Shown here in pieces: positions 48,045 through 59,422 of a stretch of 64,000 bases of DNA. The position numbers and the translations under genes are program-made. Positions within the stretch are counted from its first letter, which is position 1. Each line of letters starts with the position of its first letter. The notes under the pieces were generated by a model, which was not told where the DNA came from, did no database searches, and saw only the letters and a program-made list of their open reading frames with translations. Where the stretch lies: the NCBI GenBank assembly GCA_021613535.1, contig CP075493.1, forward strand, positions 8,494,001-8,558,000. The letters run 5' to 3'. This stretch comes from Adineta vaga (lineage: Eukaryota > Rotifera).

Positions 48045-49311
48045 CTATTTTACTTGTAAATCGTCTGCATCACCGGATAATTTCCAAATTCTAACATAAC
48101 AATCATCGCTAACGGAAGCAACTAATCCTTCATCATTACAATCAATAGCATTGATGCATCTGGAATGTGCAGCAATTGAACCAACAATTTGTGCTAATGA
48201 ATATTTTCAATGATAAGAAATATTATTCTACTTCTTTTTTACTAACCGTTCTCAACATCAAACAATCGAATCATACCATTAGCATAACCTGCTATAATAC
48301 AATTTTTCCACATTGATAATGTCGTGATACCTTCATGCTCATTCGGTTGAATATTATTGACTTGAGACATAGTACTAACATTCCATATTATGATCATTCC
48401 GATTGTATCACTAGAAACTAAATATTCATCATTTGAAACTAAACCAGTAATACCATGTTGATGACCTATCAAAAATTGAGTTTGTAATCTTGAAGTAACA
48501 AAGAAATACTGCATTTTACCTGTAAGAGTTTCTTTTAAAAGAATATTTGTTCCCTTTTGAGGAACATTGAAGACAAGAATTTCACCATTATGATTCCCTA
48601 GACGAGAAAAAACCGAAGATGAGAACTATAGTGATTATAACCTATGCTTACCAACACAGAGTAAATTTTGACCAACACCTACGATACCACGAGAGTACAC
48701 GGAAGCTTCTAAAGACAACTTTGAACATAGATATTTCATTCAATTGAGTATTAATTTACCTGTTCGTCCTGCCGGTGTTTTATCAAGCATATGTATATAA
48801 ATATTTGATGTTCCATCGGGATCATAAACCTACAATTCCGATTAATTTTCTACAAAGGTTGCACTTTCAAATCACTTACTTGAATACTTTTTGTACAAGC
48901 CAAAACAAGCATATTTCGAACAGGTAAACTAACAAATGCTGCCTATATAGAATATTAAGAGATTAGCCATTATACTAATCTTATCTTACTTGTACAACAT
49001 GAGCAATAAATCGAGCGTCATTTTCTGATGCAGGTGCATTATTGCTTCCTATCGCTCGAGCTATAACTTGACCATGAATTTGTTTCTTTCCATCTTCAGA
49101 AACAGTTGCCTAAAGAATATAATTGATTGTGAATATTCATTCAATCAAATTGAAAAATATTTACCATAGCAAAACCACTTTTATGTGAAACACCAAATAT
49201 CGCCATGCGAGATGATTTTAAAGAACGTTGAACAGTGAGATTATTTGGAAAATGAGAAGCACTCCATTTAACTAAAATTGGTTGAGACGAATTCGTATAT
49301 GAAATGGGCAT
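48045..49311 (-). CDS. WDR54: WD-repeat protein 54
   Basis: Eight exons: 49311-49165, 49109-48990, 48942-48880, 48829-48760, 48708-48652, 48597-48520, 48465-48247 and 48193-48045, for 300 residues. The family pattern is clear in the middle: SRGIVGVGQNLLCVGNHNG, then EILVFNVPQKGTNILL and TGHQHGITGL. WD-type units with GH ... W/F endings follow, ending VRIWKLS. It should fold as a single beta-propeller and serve as a protein-binding scaffold; in mammals WDR54 is linked to growth-factor receptor signalling. Human WDR54 is about 334 residues, so this copy is slightly shorter at the C-terminus. All eight junctions keep frame. Confidence 0.85.
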
Positions 49312-50048
49312 TTTTTAGAATTGATTTATCTGAAATAAGTCAAGATTATGGTATTTATATGAAGTAACGATGCTCAACAGCTGATTTTTTCATTCTAAAT
49401 GTTCATAGAATCCTGTTTTGTATAGATTTGTTTTTCCTAAACATGCGTTGAATGTAAACTTAACTAAGTTTGTAAACACGAACAGCCATAGTTTATAAAT
49501 TTATAATCCTTTTCGATGTTTATGCATGAATACTTGCAGTTATTTATCAATTAATAATGAATAACTTGTTGTCATTCGGTGAGCAGGCCAATTAGTTAAT
49601 GTGCATGTCAAACTGCAATTTTATATGTAAAAAACTGTTATTTTATTTTGAAAAAAAAGTGACAGAACTCGATAATAATTATAGAAGAAGAAAAAAAATT
49701 TACATATTGCATTCTACCATTACTATTTATTACTCTATGGTAATACCTCCATGCTATCAAACTAACCACTAATGCACTTTAATAATGGAATTCTTTTTTT
49801 GTAAAATTAAGAATATTCAATGAAACAACTAATTTTCTTTAATCAACAATAGAGGAAAGATTTTGATCAATTGATTTATAGAAAAAATGTATGTTCATGT
49901 TTACTTGTTTATTTTTTCCACCTATCGTCATTTGTCCAGTGATTCCTTCCTTCACTCGTTTGAATTCCAATCCAAGTTTTTCTTTTAACGTTCTTATTTC
50001 ATCGAAATATTTTCTTAATTTTTAGATTTTTCAATATCTCCAAACGAC
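49312..50048. promoter_or_regulatory. WDR54 5' flank and RPS18 promoter/leader
   Basis: 737 bp between divergent starts. A pyrimidine-rich word ccttccttcactcg near 49945 could be the TOP-type transcription start expected for a ribosomal protein gene, and a tttttag at about 50018-50024 could be an acceptor of a leader intron. Both are inferences. Confidence 0.35.
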
Positions 50049-50516
50049 ATGTCGTCACCTTTAATTCAACCAGAAAAATTTCAACATATTCTTCGTGTAC
50101 TTAACACGAACATAGACGGTCGTCGAAAAGTTGGCTATGCCTTAACAGCTATCAAAGGTGTTGGTCGTCGTTTTGCTCATGTTGTCATTCGTAAGGCTGA
50201 CGTTGATGCAACCAAACGTGCTGGTGAATTAACTGAAGAAGAAGTTGAACGTGTTATCACCATTATTGCTAATCCAAGACAATATAAAATCCCTGATTGG
50301 TTTCTCAATCGTCAAAAAGATATCAAAGATGGCAAATATTCACAAGTTACATCCAACAATGTTGATACAAAAGTTCGTGAAGATTTAGAACGTATGAAGA
50401 AAATTCGTGTTCATCGTGGTCTTCGTCATTATTGGAACTTACGTGTCCGTGGTCAACATACAAAAACAACTGGCCGACGTGGTCGTACTGTCGGTGTCTC
50501 GAAAAAGAAAGCATAA
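50049..50516 (+). CDS. RPS18: 40S ribosomal protein S18 (uS13)
   Basis: A single coding exon of 155 residues (human 152). The N-terminus [26 protein letters not shown], the helix-two-turn-helix region [17 protein letters not shown] and the C-terminal [24 protein letters not shown] are strongly conserved. uS13 sits in the head of the small subunit, touching the P-site tRNA and the bridge to the large subunit. The lack of a coding intron is notable, but this gene is short. The codon choice looks more biased than in neighbours, as expected for high expression. Its 3' flank has aataaa at about 50599-50604. Confidence 0.98.
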   Translation: MSSPLIQPEKFQHILRVLNTNIDGRRKVGYALTAIKGVGRRFAHVVIRKADVDATKRAGELTEEEVERVITIIANPRQYKIPDWFLNRQKDIKDGKYSQVTSNNVDTKVREDLERMKKIRVHRGLRHYWNLRVRGQHTKTTGRRGRTVGVSKKKA

Positions 50517-51613
50517 AAATAACGATGAAAGTTTTATTGTTTTTGATCTTGTTATTTATCATCGTTAGAAAAGATTAAAAACAAACAAAAAAGATTATAA
50601 TAAATAACAACCAGAAGAAAAGAATTTCATAAGAGTGATCTCTAATATTTCATTAGAAATATTACTGAAAGAATAATTTCGTTTTGAAGCACGCTCATCA
50701 TTATCCCGTGTAAAGTAGAATAGGGTTTTCATTGATACGTTAAAAGACTATTCTTTCAGCGTGAATAATTGAAATTAAATGCTATCAGATATGTATCACA
50801 CACATCCTTATGTTTATAAGCAGCAGTATGGATAAGTAACTGAGCAAAACTTTATATAGAATTTAGCTTGCTGACAAAAAAGTGTACACTTGTAGATAAT
50901 CGACCTTCATCACATACATTATCAGACGTCAAAAAAAAAACAATTTTGAAAGCAAATAGTATGATGTTTCGCTATGTAATGTATTTTTACGATAGTACGA
51001 AGATAAAGTCTAGACTATGTTTGAATCGAAAATAATGAAGGCATAACTGGAAATTGATCTAGACGTGTACTAAATTTATGAAAGTATTCTGCTGATCTTC
51101 GATTAGGTCATGGAAACGCCCGCTTATTTCTATTTACCTAATGAGTACAATAAGGAATATCAGAATTCTCTCTTCACGAAGTAACATGCTACACATTAAG
51201 GATATTCTTAAGATTATTTCAATTAAAAATATGATACAAAAAGATCACATCTAGACCGTTTTTGAAGAGTCTTCTTTAAATATTTTATTATGAACGAGAC
51301 GCCACAAGAAGGAAATCTTCAATATTCTCATGCGTGGGAAAGTATTTTGATAGACTTAATTGACTAACATGACACAAGTATGTTGAAATAATGGAAAAAC
51401 AACATGATTAAGTAGTAGGAGAAGGAAGTTCGATTTTCCGTTTTGTTAGAAAACTAATATTGTATATTTTTAATTTTGAATAATATGGAAAAAGAAAGTT
51501 TTAAACAATCATATATTTTGATTCAATGTTACAAAACATCATAAACAATTAATATTCAAAAACACATTGCTTTATTTGTTTTTGACATGCATCTAATAAA
51601 TCAAAAGACTCTA
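50517..51613. other. 1.1-kb intergenic stretch
   Basis: RPS18 3' UTR and AT-rich DNA. The complement of tttatt near 51572 may serve the small minus-strand gene that ends at 51614. No further gene. Confidence 0.45.
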
Positions 51614-51857
51614 TTAGGACGATCTTGTCTGATCAATCGATGTTTCCGATGTGTTGGATGATGTTACAGAATTTGTTTGATTAGTAGAATCATGTGTATT
51701 CGTATCAATCAATGATGTTGATACTTCCTGCTGTGCATCCGTAGTCTTAACAACATTAGAGATTTCTTTGAGGATAAAACAAATTATAGAATATATTTCA
51801 GATATTATTCGTAATCTTACTTTTATATGTACGAGGATCACTACCGTTTAAACTCAT
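51614..51857 (-). CDS. Small Ser/Thr-rich orphan protein, 62 residues
   Basis: Exons 51857-51821 (MSLNGSDPRTYK) and 51765-51614 join in frame across a typical 55-bp intron. The product is hydrophilic, rich in Ser, Thr, Asn and Gln, with no motif. The same frame stays open upstream of the Met for about 40 more codons, so a longer first exon is possible. A minus-strand poly(A) signal lies about 40 bases downstream. The gene is plausible but unsupported by any family. Confidence 0.35.
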
Positions 51858-52877
51858 GAATAAATTTGATGATACAATAAATGAAGATGACACGTCTATT
51901 TCTATTATCGGCTGATGACCTACACTGAAGACGGAAGAGAATCGTTGCTCTTGATTTTTATAGAGATACGAGACTACGCTGACATTCTTTTTGTGAAAAG
52001 TATTTAGTCGACAGAACTATTTTAGTACTTTTTTTCTCTGTTTATTTCTTCCTCCTTTTGTTTTTGCTAAATTTTTCATAAGTATTGCATAAAAAGAAGA
52101 GTTCGTTGATAGTCTGCCAAAAACTTCGATCAATTCTCACTCTTCGCCTCTTCCTCTCTCTGAGTACGAGTTGCATGAACGAAGAAAATAAATACAAACC
52201 AATTATTCATAAAAGAAGTTCGGTTATATTCAACAAAAGAAAAGTCATTATATCAATATTCGTCTGTATGAGCTTGGATTTTGTGTCACCATCTCGTTTT
52301 TCTTTAATACTTGTTTTTTTAGCAAAAAAGAAGGAAAAAAAGTGCAACGAAAGAAAAAAAGAAGAAAACGCAAGAGAGTAAAGAAATACAACGAAAGAAG
52401 ATTTTTATGATTCTCATGTATGTGACGATGCGTGTTGTTCGCTGATGCAGTACATAGGACAGAGAGAGAGAGACATTCACACATGATTAACATCATCAAT
52501 AAAAGAAGAAACGAAAACGAGTTAGATTTAGAAACGAAAGAGAGAGAGAGAAGAGAAAACGAGAACATAAGAAACGTACACGTCAAAGGATAAGGATCAC
52601 AAGAAGAAACACGAGCCAATTTTCTCTGTGTCAATCAATTTGGTTGCTGGAAGACAGATGTTGATTTAGTCATTATGTTTACTCCGTTTAAAACGATGAA
52701 ATCAAGCAGACGAATAAAAGCATGTACAAAAACATGAGAAAGCAGCAACCATGAAGAAAAAATACACACACACACACACACGCACACAAATATATACGTA
52801 TATATTAGGTGACAAGAATAAAAAAATCGAGCATGTGGATTGTTGTTTAATGAATATTTCCTAGTCTGAAGATAATT
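51858..52877. other. 1-kb gene-free stretch
   Basis: Contains purine-rich tracts (gagaga near 52460 and 52540) and a CA microsatellite at 52763-52790. Frames at 52085-52381 (+) and 52248-52634 (-) run through simple sequence and are probably chance. It includes the FMR1/FXR 3' UTR. Confidence 0.45.
52763..52790. repeat. CA dinucleotide microsatellite
   Basis: An almost perfect run of ca units with one g interruption. Confidence 0.85.
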
Positions 52878-55800
52878 TTATTTGACGCCATTGCTATGCT
52901 GTTTTGCGGGTCGTTGATCCTTTGGTCCGCCACCATTTATTGATTCGGATGTGGTAATATCATTGGATTCCATTCCATTATTGGATGATGGTTGTTGAAA
53001 TTTTTTCGCTGACATCTGTTGCGATTGTCCACCAATACCGTAATTCTCTTCGTAATATTCATGTTGATTGTTGTTCATATTATTGTTATTATACCGATAG
53101 TTATTACCGCCACGATTACCACGAGAATTACCATATCGATAACGTTGTGTTGAATACTGATCATTATACTGTTGTTGACCTTCTATATCATCAAACAAAA
53201 TAAAATTAAACAAGAAAAATTCAATTCTGTACTTACCATTAGATTCTTGAATATCATAAGTCGTACCTTCATTATCATTATTTCGACGACGATCATTATA
53301 TCCTAAAATAAAAGAATTCATAGTAAGTATAATTGGTTAGTTCTATTGGTTAATCACAGCAAGCATGCTTCTGTTATGATAGAAATAAAAAATGTATTTA
53401 TTTAGATACATGCGATCGGTTATCTTGTTATGTATCAATAAAGCAAAAAGAGAAATTAAAAACAAGCATCATTGATTATATGCACACCTTGGCGGTTAGG
53501 TATTGGTGGTCGACCACGTTTCCAGCCGCGTCGACCACCACGTCCACCAGCACCTCTCGGTAGCGTAGCCGAATTTATCATACTGTCAGTGCTATAACCA
53601 GCCTCTTGTTGTTGTTCACTCTCGACCTGTGCCGCCCAATCAGGAAATTTTCGACCGGTACTGACCGTCGATGATGTTGCATCACCACACTCGCTGGCTT
53701 CGTCTGTGAAGATAAATATTATTATCCTTATCTCTCATATATATGGCACAATTTCTTTTCTAATTTCATGAAAAAGACAAGAAAAGTTTCTAGATGAACA
53801 CTTACCACCAGTACCAGCATCACTTTGTGTGCCACCCCGATATAGATTACCACCAGCACCACGACGTCCACGATTACCATTGCCACCTGCGAAATTAGTT
53901 GATCGACGTGATTGTTGATTATTATAATTATCACCACGTTGTTGTTGTTGTTGTTGAGGATAAGATTGCTGTTGATAACCAGCATCACGATAATTTCGTG
54001 AATTACCAGAATTACTCATTCGATCAAATTCATAACTAAAACAACATATTCACAAAAATGATCTAGATCACAACTTAGTACAAAAGTTAATTAACTAACA
54101 TTTACATGAAGAAAAAGTAGCAATAATTTAAATTTGAATATTATTTAGAACTATTCAGCTGTCTAGTCAATTTTGGTAACTGTCTACAAATTTGTTTTAT
54201 AAACACAATCAAACTTTTTTCTTATCTCTTGTTTCATCACTAAACAACTTCTTCTAGCATTTCTCTCGCTTTATTTTCGTACCGTTGTTGTCGTCCACTT
54301 TGATAACCCATTCCTGCAGTGAAATTCATTGCAGTAGCTTGTTGTGGACCAGCAATAGTACGAAATTGTTCATTTACTTGAGTTTTCTTTTCTTGTAGTT
54401 CATCGAACTCCTACAAATATAAAATTTTTTAAATTTCAAATTAAATTATTTCATATTTAACTCTATACTTTTAAACAAGCCAAATGGTATTCAAGTAAAA
54501 CTTTTGCATTGGCAATACTCTCTGCGGTGCCAACGAAGATGAAGGGCACTTGACTCTAATTGAATCGAACGAAGAAGAATTTAGAATTCATACAAAATGT
54601 CAAAACATTTTCTATAACATACAGGATAACTACTTTCATCATGTGTTGTTGGTTGTTCATTATCTCCTTCAATTTTAACACGAACTACTCCACTTTTATC
54701 CACTATTTCTTGAATAATATGGCCTTTTTTACCAATAACTTTGCCTAAATTTAATCAATGAGAAAAAAGATCCTGTCGATCAAATCCTTTCACATATAAA
54801 GTTTGCAAACATACCTATAAGATCTCGCGGAATCGATACAACATCTTCAGTATACTCAAGTATATTACGTGCTTCTTTAACACCTTTTTCCGTCTAGAAA
54901 ATATATTCATTTACAATACAGTATCGAAGAAAAACTTCATTACATACCTCACCAAATACTTTAATCGTACAAGTTTCATCTTCAACTTCAATAGCTGTAA
55001 CACCTGGCACTTCACGTGCTTTGGCAATATTTGATCCATGTGAACCGATGGCAAGACCCATTAACTCAGTTTTAACAGTAAATTTTTCAAAGAATTTTGA
55101 CGTTTGATTAACCTTGATTCGCTAAAGAGAAATGATTGTTTGATTAAATATAATTATTTATTTAGATTTTACTTCAAGTTGTTTTGAAACTTTTTCAGTT
55201 TCTTGGACGAGTTTGGCTTTTGAACGTAAATTTCGAAAATGCATTTCAGATAATATTTGAGCACGACGAAGTGTACTGTCATTGTCAGACTATCAAATAA
55301 AACAAAATTTTAAATCATCTATGCAAAGATGAATGATCAGACATACGATAACAATAAGACATTCTTTCGTTTTGTCATATCGAACGGCTGCAGCACCCAA
55401 TGTTTTCTTAAAATCTTTATGATTTGATGGATTATTACATCTACAAATGAATTTTTGCTTGAAATGAAACTAATCAAACAATATTATACATACGCTTCTT
55501 GACTCTCTTTAGGAACAGGTAATTCTATCCGTTTAAACATTGAATAAGTTATTGGTGGACTAAACAGAAGTAAAACAAAAGAATGAATATATATTTCGTA
55601 GATGATGGAAAAAAAACTTTTTACTTTGTGTTCGGATAGCGAATTCTATCACTAGGTACAATATCCGAATAAACAGAGCCTTGAGCACTACCTTTATAAT
55701 CAACAACAAAAAAATCGCCTTTAAACATTTTAGCAGTAGCTGGCCACCAACCAAGTGGTTCATCATCTTTAGCTTTTGCCAGAACCTAACAAAGAAATTA

Positions 55801-56155
55801 AGATTTGACATGTTTGATTTGTCTTCTATCAATTGATATTTCATACTTCACATGCGTCGCCAGGTGATAATTTTTTAAGATCACTTGGTTCAGGTGGTAG
55901 ACGAACACGATTATCAGAAAAGGGAATTTTAGTTGGAGGGAGGAAACTACAAAAAATGAAAATAAATAGGATTATTCAATATAAATATGTTTCAATTTAC
56001 TCTTGATCATATTTGACATCAATACCGGTTGTATCCACATCATGAACACATGCCTAAAAGAAAATAGTTTGATTTCTAACAATAATATCAAAAAAGAAAC
56101 ATACTTTGTAGTAGGCACCATTGGGATGTCCCACTTCAACGTTGAGATCGTTCAT
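52878..56155 (-). CDS. FMR1: Fragile X (FMR1/FXR) family RNA-binding protein
   Basis: Sixteen exons: 56155-56105, 56053-56001, 55946-55847, 55785-55625, 55559-55494, 55440-55347, 55289-55173, 55121-54948, 54893-54815, 54744-54623, 54555-54469, 54410-54283, 54035-53806, 53703-53488, 53302-53237 and 53182-52878, for 682 residues. Two Tudor/Agenet domains lie at about 1-115 ([35 protein letters not shown]), a KH0-like region at 125-210, KH1 at 220-285 ([16 protein letters not shown]) and KH2 at 287-365 ([21 protein letters not shown], then [14 protein letters not shown]). The tail has RGG/RG clusters and ends QHSNGVK, like the NGVP/NGVS end of vertebrate members. The protein binds mRNA and polysomes and represses translation. 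A human-type loop between the KH2 halves is shortened. The intron after exon 12 holds an in-frame alternative end. Confidence 0.95.
54240..54282 (-). other. Possible alternative 3' end of the FMR1/FXR coding region (intron retention)
   Basis: If the donor at 54282 is not used, reading continues in frame for 13 full codons ([13 protein letters not shown]) to TAG at 54240-54242. That would make a 424-residue protein with Tudor and KH domains but no RGG tail. Confidence 0.4.
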
Positions 56156-56794
56156 TTGTATTTATTCGAAAGAATTTTCTTTTCAAATCAGATCAAACGC
56201 CTTATAGAGGCGAGAATAACAATACGAAGAAATGTTTCTTTGTATGAATACACTCTAATACATGCAATTGACAATCGCTGACGATGTTCTTTTTTCTTTG
56301 ATTTGCTTAATGATCAATATAAGGAGATAATATCTAGAAAATAACCTTAGATTATGTAATAAAACTTCATAACCTTCTGTCTATATACACAGTTTGTAAG
56401 GGAAATGTTTCTACTGATTTCAGTCATAATCTGATGAATAATAACAATATTTTTCTCTTATGTAAAAAAAAAGAATTAGAACAGGAAAGTGAAGTGAACA
56501 AACGGAAGACTTGTTTGTTTATTTACTTTTCTTCTTTTTGTCTCAAATACGGATTTGTTAAGAAATTACTTATTGGTAAATAACGGAATGGCCTCTGTGA
56601 ACAAAAAATACTCAAATTTATCGAATATTTCATATTTGTTTTTCAGTACATTTACATCAACAACTAATTTGACTAGATATTATCTTGATATGAGAAAGAA
56701 TTTTTTTTGCAGATGTCGCTCTTTTACATAATGTAAAATGAAAGTACAAAAAACGAGAAGAACATATATATATATATATATTTAATGTGATATT
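56156..56794. other. Intergenic, FMR1/FXR promoter side
   Basis: 5' flank of the FMR1/FXR gene and 3' flank of the small membrane-protein gene. A TA run lies at 56764-56780. The plus-strand frame 56003-56281 is a shadow of exons. Confidence 0.4.
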
Positions 56795-57327
56795 TCATGA
56801 TGATTGGTTTCTAATGGATTCATCAGTGGACGGCGCTGAATTTGAAGTAGCTGGCGAACGATCAACTATTTCATCTGTATTCGTTTCGATTGTTTCTTGA
56901 ACTGTTTGTTCATATGTTGGTGGTTTATCAGAACCATTTGATATCATAGAAGTATATCGAGGTGGATATGAATAATCATATGTACCTTGTGGAAATTGAT
57001 CATTATTATAAATTGGAACTATTGTTGCCATGTAAGCTTGTTGTTGTGCTGAAAAACCAATAAGGAAAAAAATCGAATTTTTAATCATTGATTCTTCTCA
57101 CCTCGTCTTAACTGCTTTTGTCGACATCGAACATATACATATACAAGCGCAAGGATTAATAAGATAGCTAATGGTACAATAATCCCTACAGCACTAAAAA
57201 TAATTATACAAGGAACGATAATTTGAATAGTTGTATGATGTTTCAGTCAATTTTCTTACATGTAAGTTGACAAATGAGATGAACAGTATTCATATCTATT
57301 ATTATCACCATCAAAACACACAGCCAT
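56795..57327 (-). CDS. Small single-span membrane protein with PPxY motif
   Basis: Exons 57327-57260, 57193-57102 and 57048-56795 give 137 residues. The short N-terminus has two Cys (MAVCFDGDNNRYEYC), the membrane span is at about 24-45 (VGIIVPLAILLILALVYVYV), then a basic stop-transfer RCRQKQLRR and a cytosolic tail with Tyr/Pro motifs (YSYPPRYTSM, KPPTYEQT). PPTY is a typical binding site for WW domains of NEDD4-type ubiquitin ligases. This resembles the Shisa/WBP1/VOPP1 class of adaptors, though the Cys-rich ectodomain is almost missing; a signal-peptide exon upstream of 57327 may have escaped me. Confidence 0.55.
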
Positions 57328-59422
57328 TTTGCTCTAGTTAAATTCAATGATATATAAAATAAACACACCCTCAATAAATAAGTTATGTCTTTTTCTCAAA
57401 TGAATAATGTTCTCAGTTGATTCTGCTCCCTCCATATAATCAACAATACAGTTTTTTTTCGGTTTTTTTCCTCTCATTCTCTTTCATTAAATGTAATAAA
57501 TATATGTAGAAAAAAAACAGAAGAAGCGTATCTTTTTCAGCCCTGTACCTGTCAATAGCCCTTAGAGAACGACATACAGGTGCATTCTGTTGACTCGGCG
57601 TTACGCTTTATGCCCATAGAAATCAATGAATTCGTAATTATTTGAAAAAAAAATCGAGAAGAGAATCCTTACCTTCACCCAATCGAAATATCCTTGACGT
57701 TTTTTTTTCTTCACATATGTAACGAAAGAATAATTTGTCATTCTTTAAAACACACTTTTTCTTTTGGTAATAGAAGATATGTATACTCGATAATGTTGAA
57801 TATAATAAAATGATTCGAGAAGTGAAATCATCATTGTTTTAATTCTTGAGATAATCATCGTAATTGAAAATGAATATGTATATATGAACCAAGAATACAG
57901 ACAGAAATTTGATATGAATCAAAAATGAAATATGAATATATTTGTTTATCAATTTTCATATCTTTTTCCGTTCAATTAGAGTATTTTATACAGGTCTTCT
58001 TTAATTTTGACTTTCACAGCTTTAAAATAGCTGATCATGTGTCTATATATGATGATGAAAAACGAAATATGACTATTATAATTTTAATGATGAGCTTTGA
58101 ACTTTGTCTAAATATTATTTTTGATCGTTATATACGTTTTATCAAAGTCGAATTTGCTTATATAACCAATGATGACATCGTTTTGTTCACATATAGCATT
58201 TGAGAGACGAATAATTTCGATAAGTTTTCGTTTCTATTTGTACTTCTGAAACTTATGATAATTGTTCGAAGAATAGCATCTTATAGTCCTATATACTAGA
58301 TAAAACCTAACAATATATAATCAGCAAATACAAAGTGGTCCTAAATGTTTAACATTAGTAGTGAAAAGAAAAATACAATTTTGATTTCCGTACTTCATAA
58401 GGAAATGATTCCGATTTACTCTAACAATCGAAAAACGCATTTTCTTTGTCTCGTTCAAAGAAAGGAAGAAGTTTCATAATCAACTGCATTAATGTATCAT
58501 TTAACACAAAGTGAAAAAGATAAATTCAAATATAACTACATAATTTGTTTCTTTTATTCATCAGAATCGATCGAAGATAAATGTGAATAGAAAAACAGAG
58601 AGAAAGAGAGAAAAAAACAAGAAATAATAATAATTTCATCAATTGCTCATGTTTTGTTTTTCGAGGATAAACACCATTTTTTATAGCTGACAATCAATCA
58701 AGACGATACAAATCAAAGAAAAGGAACAAAAGACAATTTTTATTTTCACACATAAACACACATTAATATTTTGTAAACAAATTCGAGATTTTTTTCTCTC
58801 TTCTTTTCTTTCCGTCCATAGAAGCAGCAGAACAAAAAACAATAGACAAGATACGTGTAATTTTTTCGTGTGCAAAGAATTATCAGACATTTGATTTCAA
58901 AGAGAAGCAAAAGAAAACAAGAAGTGCAACACTTTTTTGTTTCTGTATATATGCAAAAGAAAACAAAAAAAAAGGAAAAAGAATATGAATGAATAAACAA
59001 TCACACATTCGTCTAATCTACTACAGTCTAACTCATGCAGAAAGAAAAAAAGAAACAAAGAGAGATAGAGAGAGGAAAACACATTGAAGATATACATGAC
59101 CTGCGCACGTTCAGGTATCACTGAGACCGTGCAAAAATTTGCCTAGATTGGAAGCAATAAGAAAGATTTCCTGATAAATCTAAGAGAGGGGATAGAGCAC
59201 CACCCACTTTGGAAAAAATAAATGCGGGTAGAGAAAGAGAAACGACTACAACCACAGTGAAGAAGAAGAAGAAGATATAGATGGTAAAGATTTTCTCTCA
59301 TTTTTTAAAAAACACACAAACTCACTGTTGATGATTAATGAACAAAGAAAGAAAGAAAGAAAGAAAATTGCGAGACGTTATATACACACAAATATCGATA
59401 TTTGTTTTCTCTTTCAGTAATA
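57328..59422. other. 2.1-kb gene-free stretch
   Basis: Holds purine-rich tracts, a gaaa microsatellite at 59344-59366 and a GC-richer patch at about 57540-57610 that stands out from its surroundings. Frames at 57925-58203 (+) and 58681-59121 (-) are hydrophobic chance products of T-rich sequence. No gene recognised. Confidence 0.45.
59344..59366. repeat. GAAA tetranucleotide microsatellite
   Basis: About five tandem gaaa units in the 3' flank of the kinase gene. Confidence 0.8.

Noticed and set aside
52085-52634. Frames on both strands over gaga-type tracts
   Set aside because: Simple-sequence products such as Ser/Leu/Phe runs; no evidence of a gene.
57925-59121. Hydrophobic frames suggesting small membrane proteins
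   Set aside because: T-rich sequence gives hydrophobic chains by chance, and no splice sites or conserved features support them.
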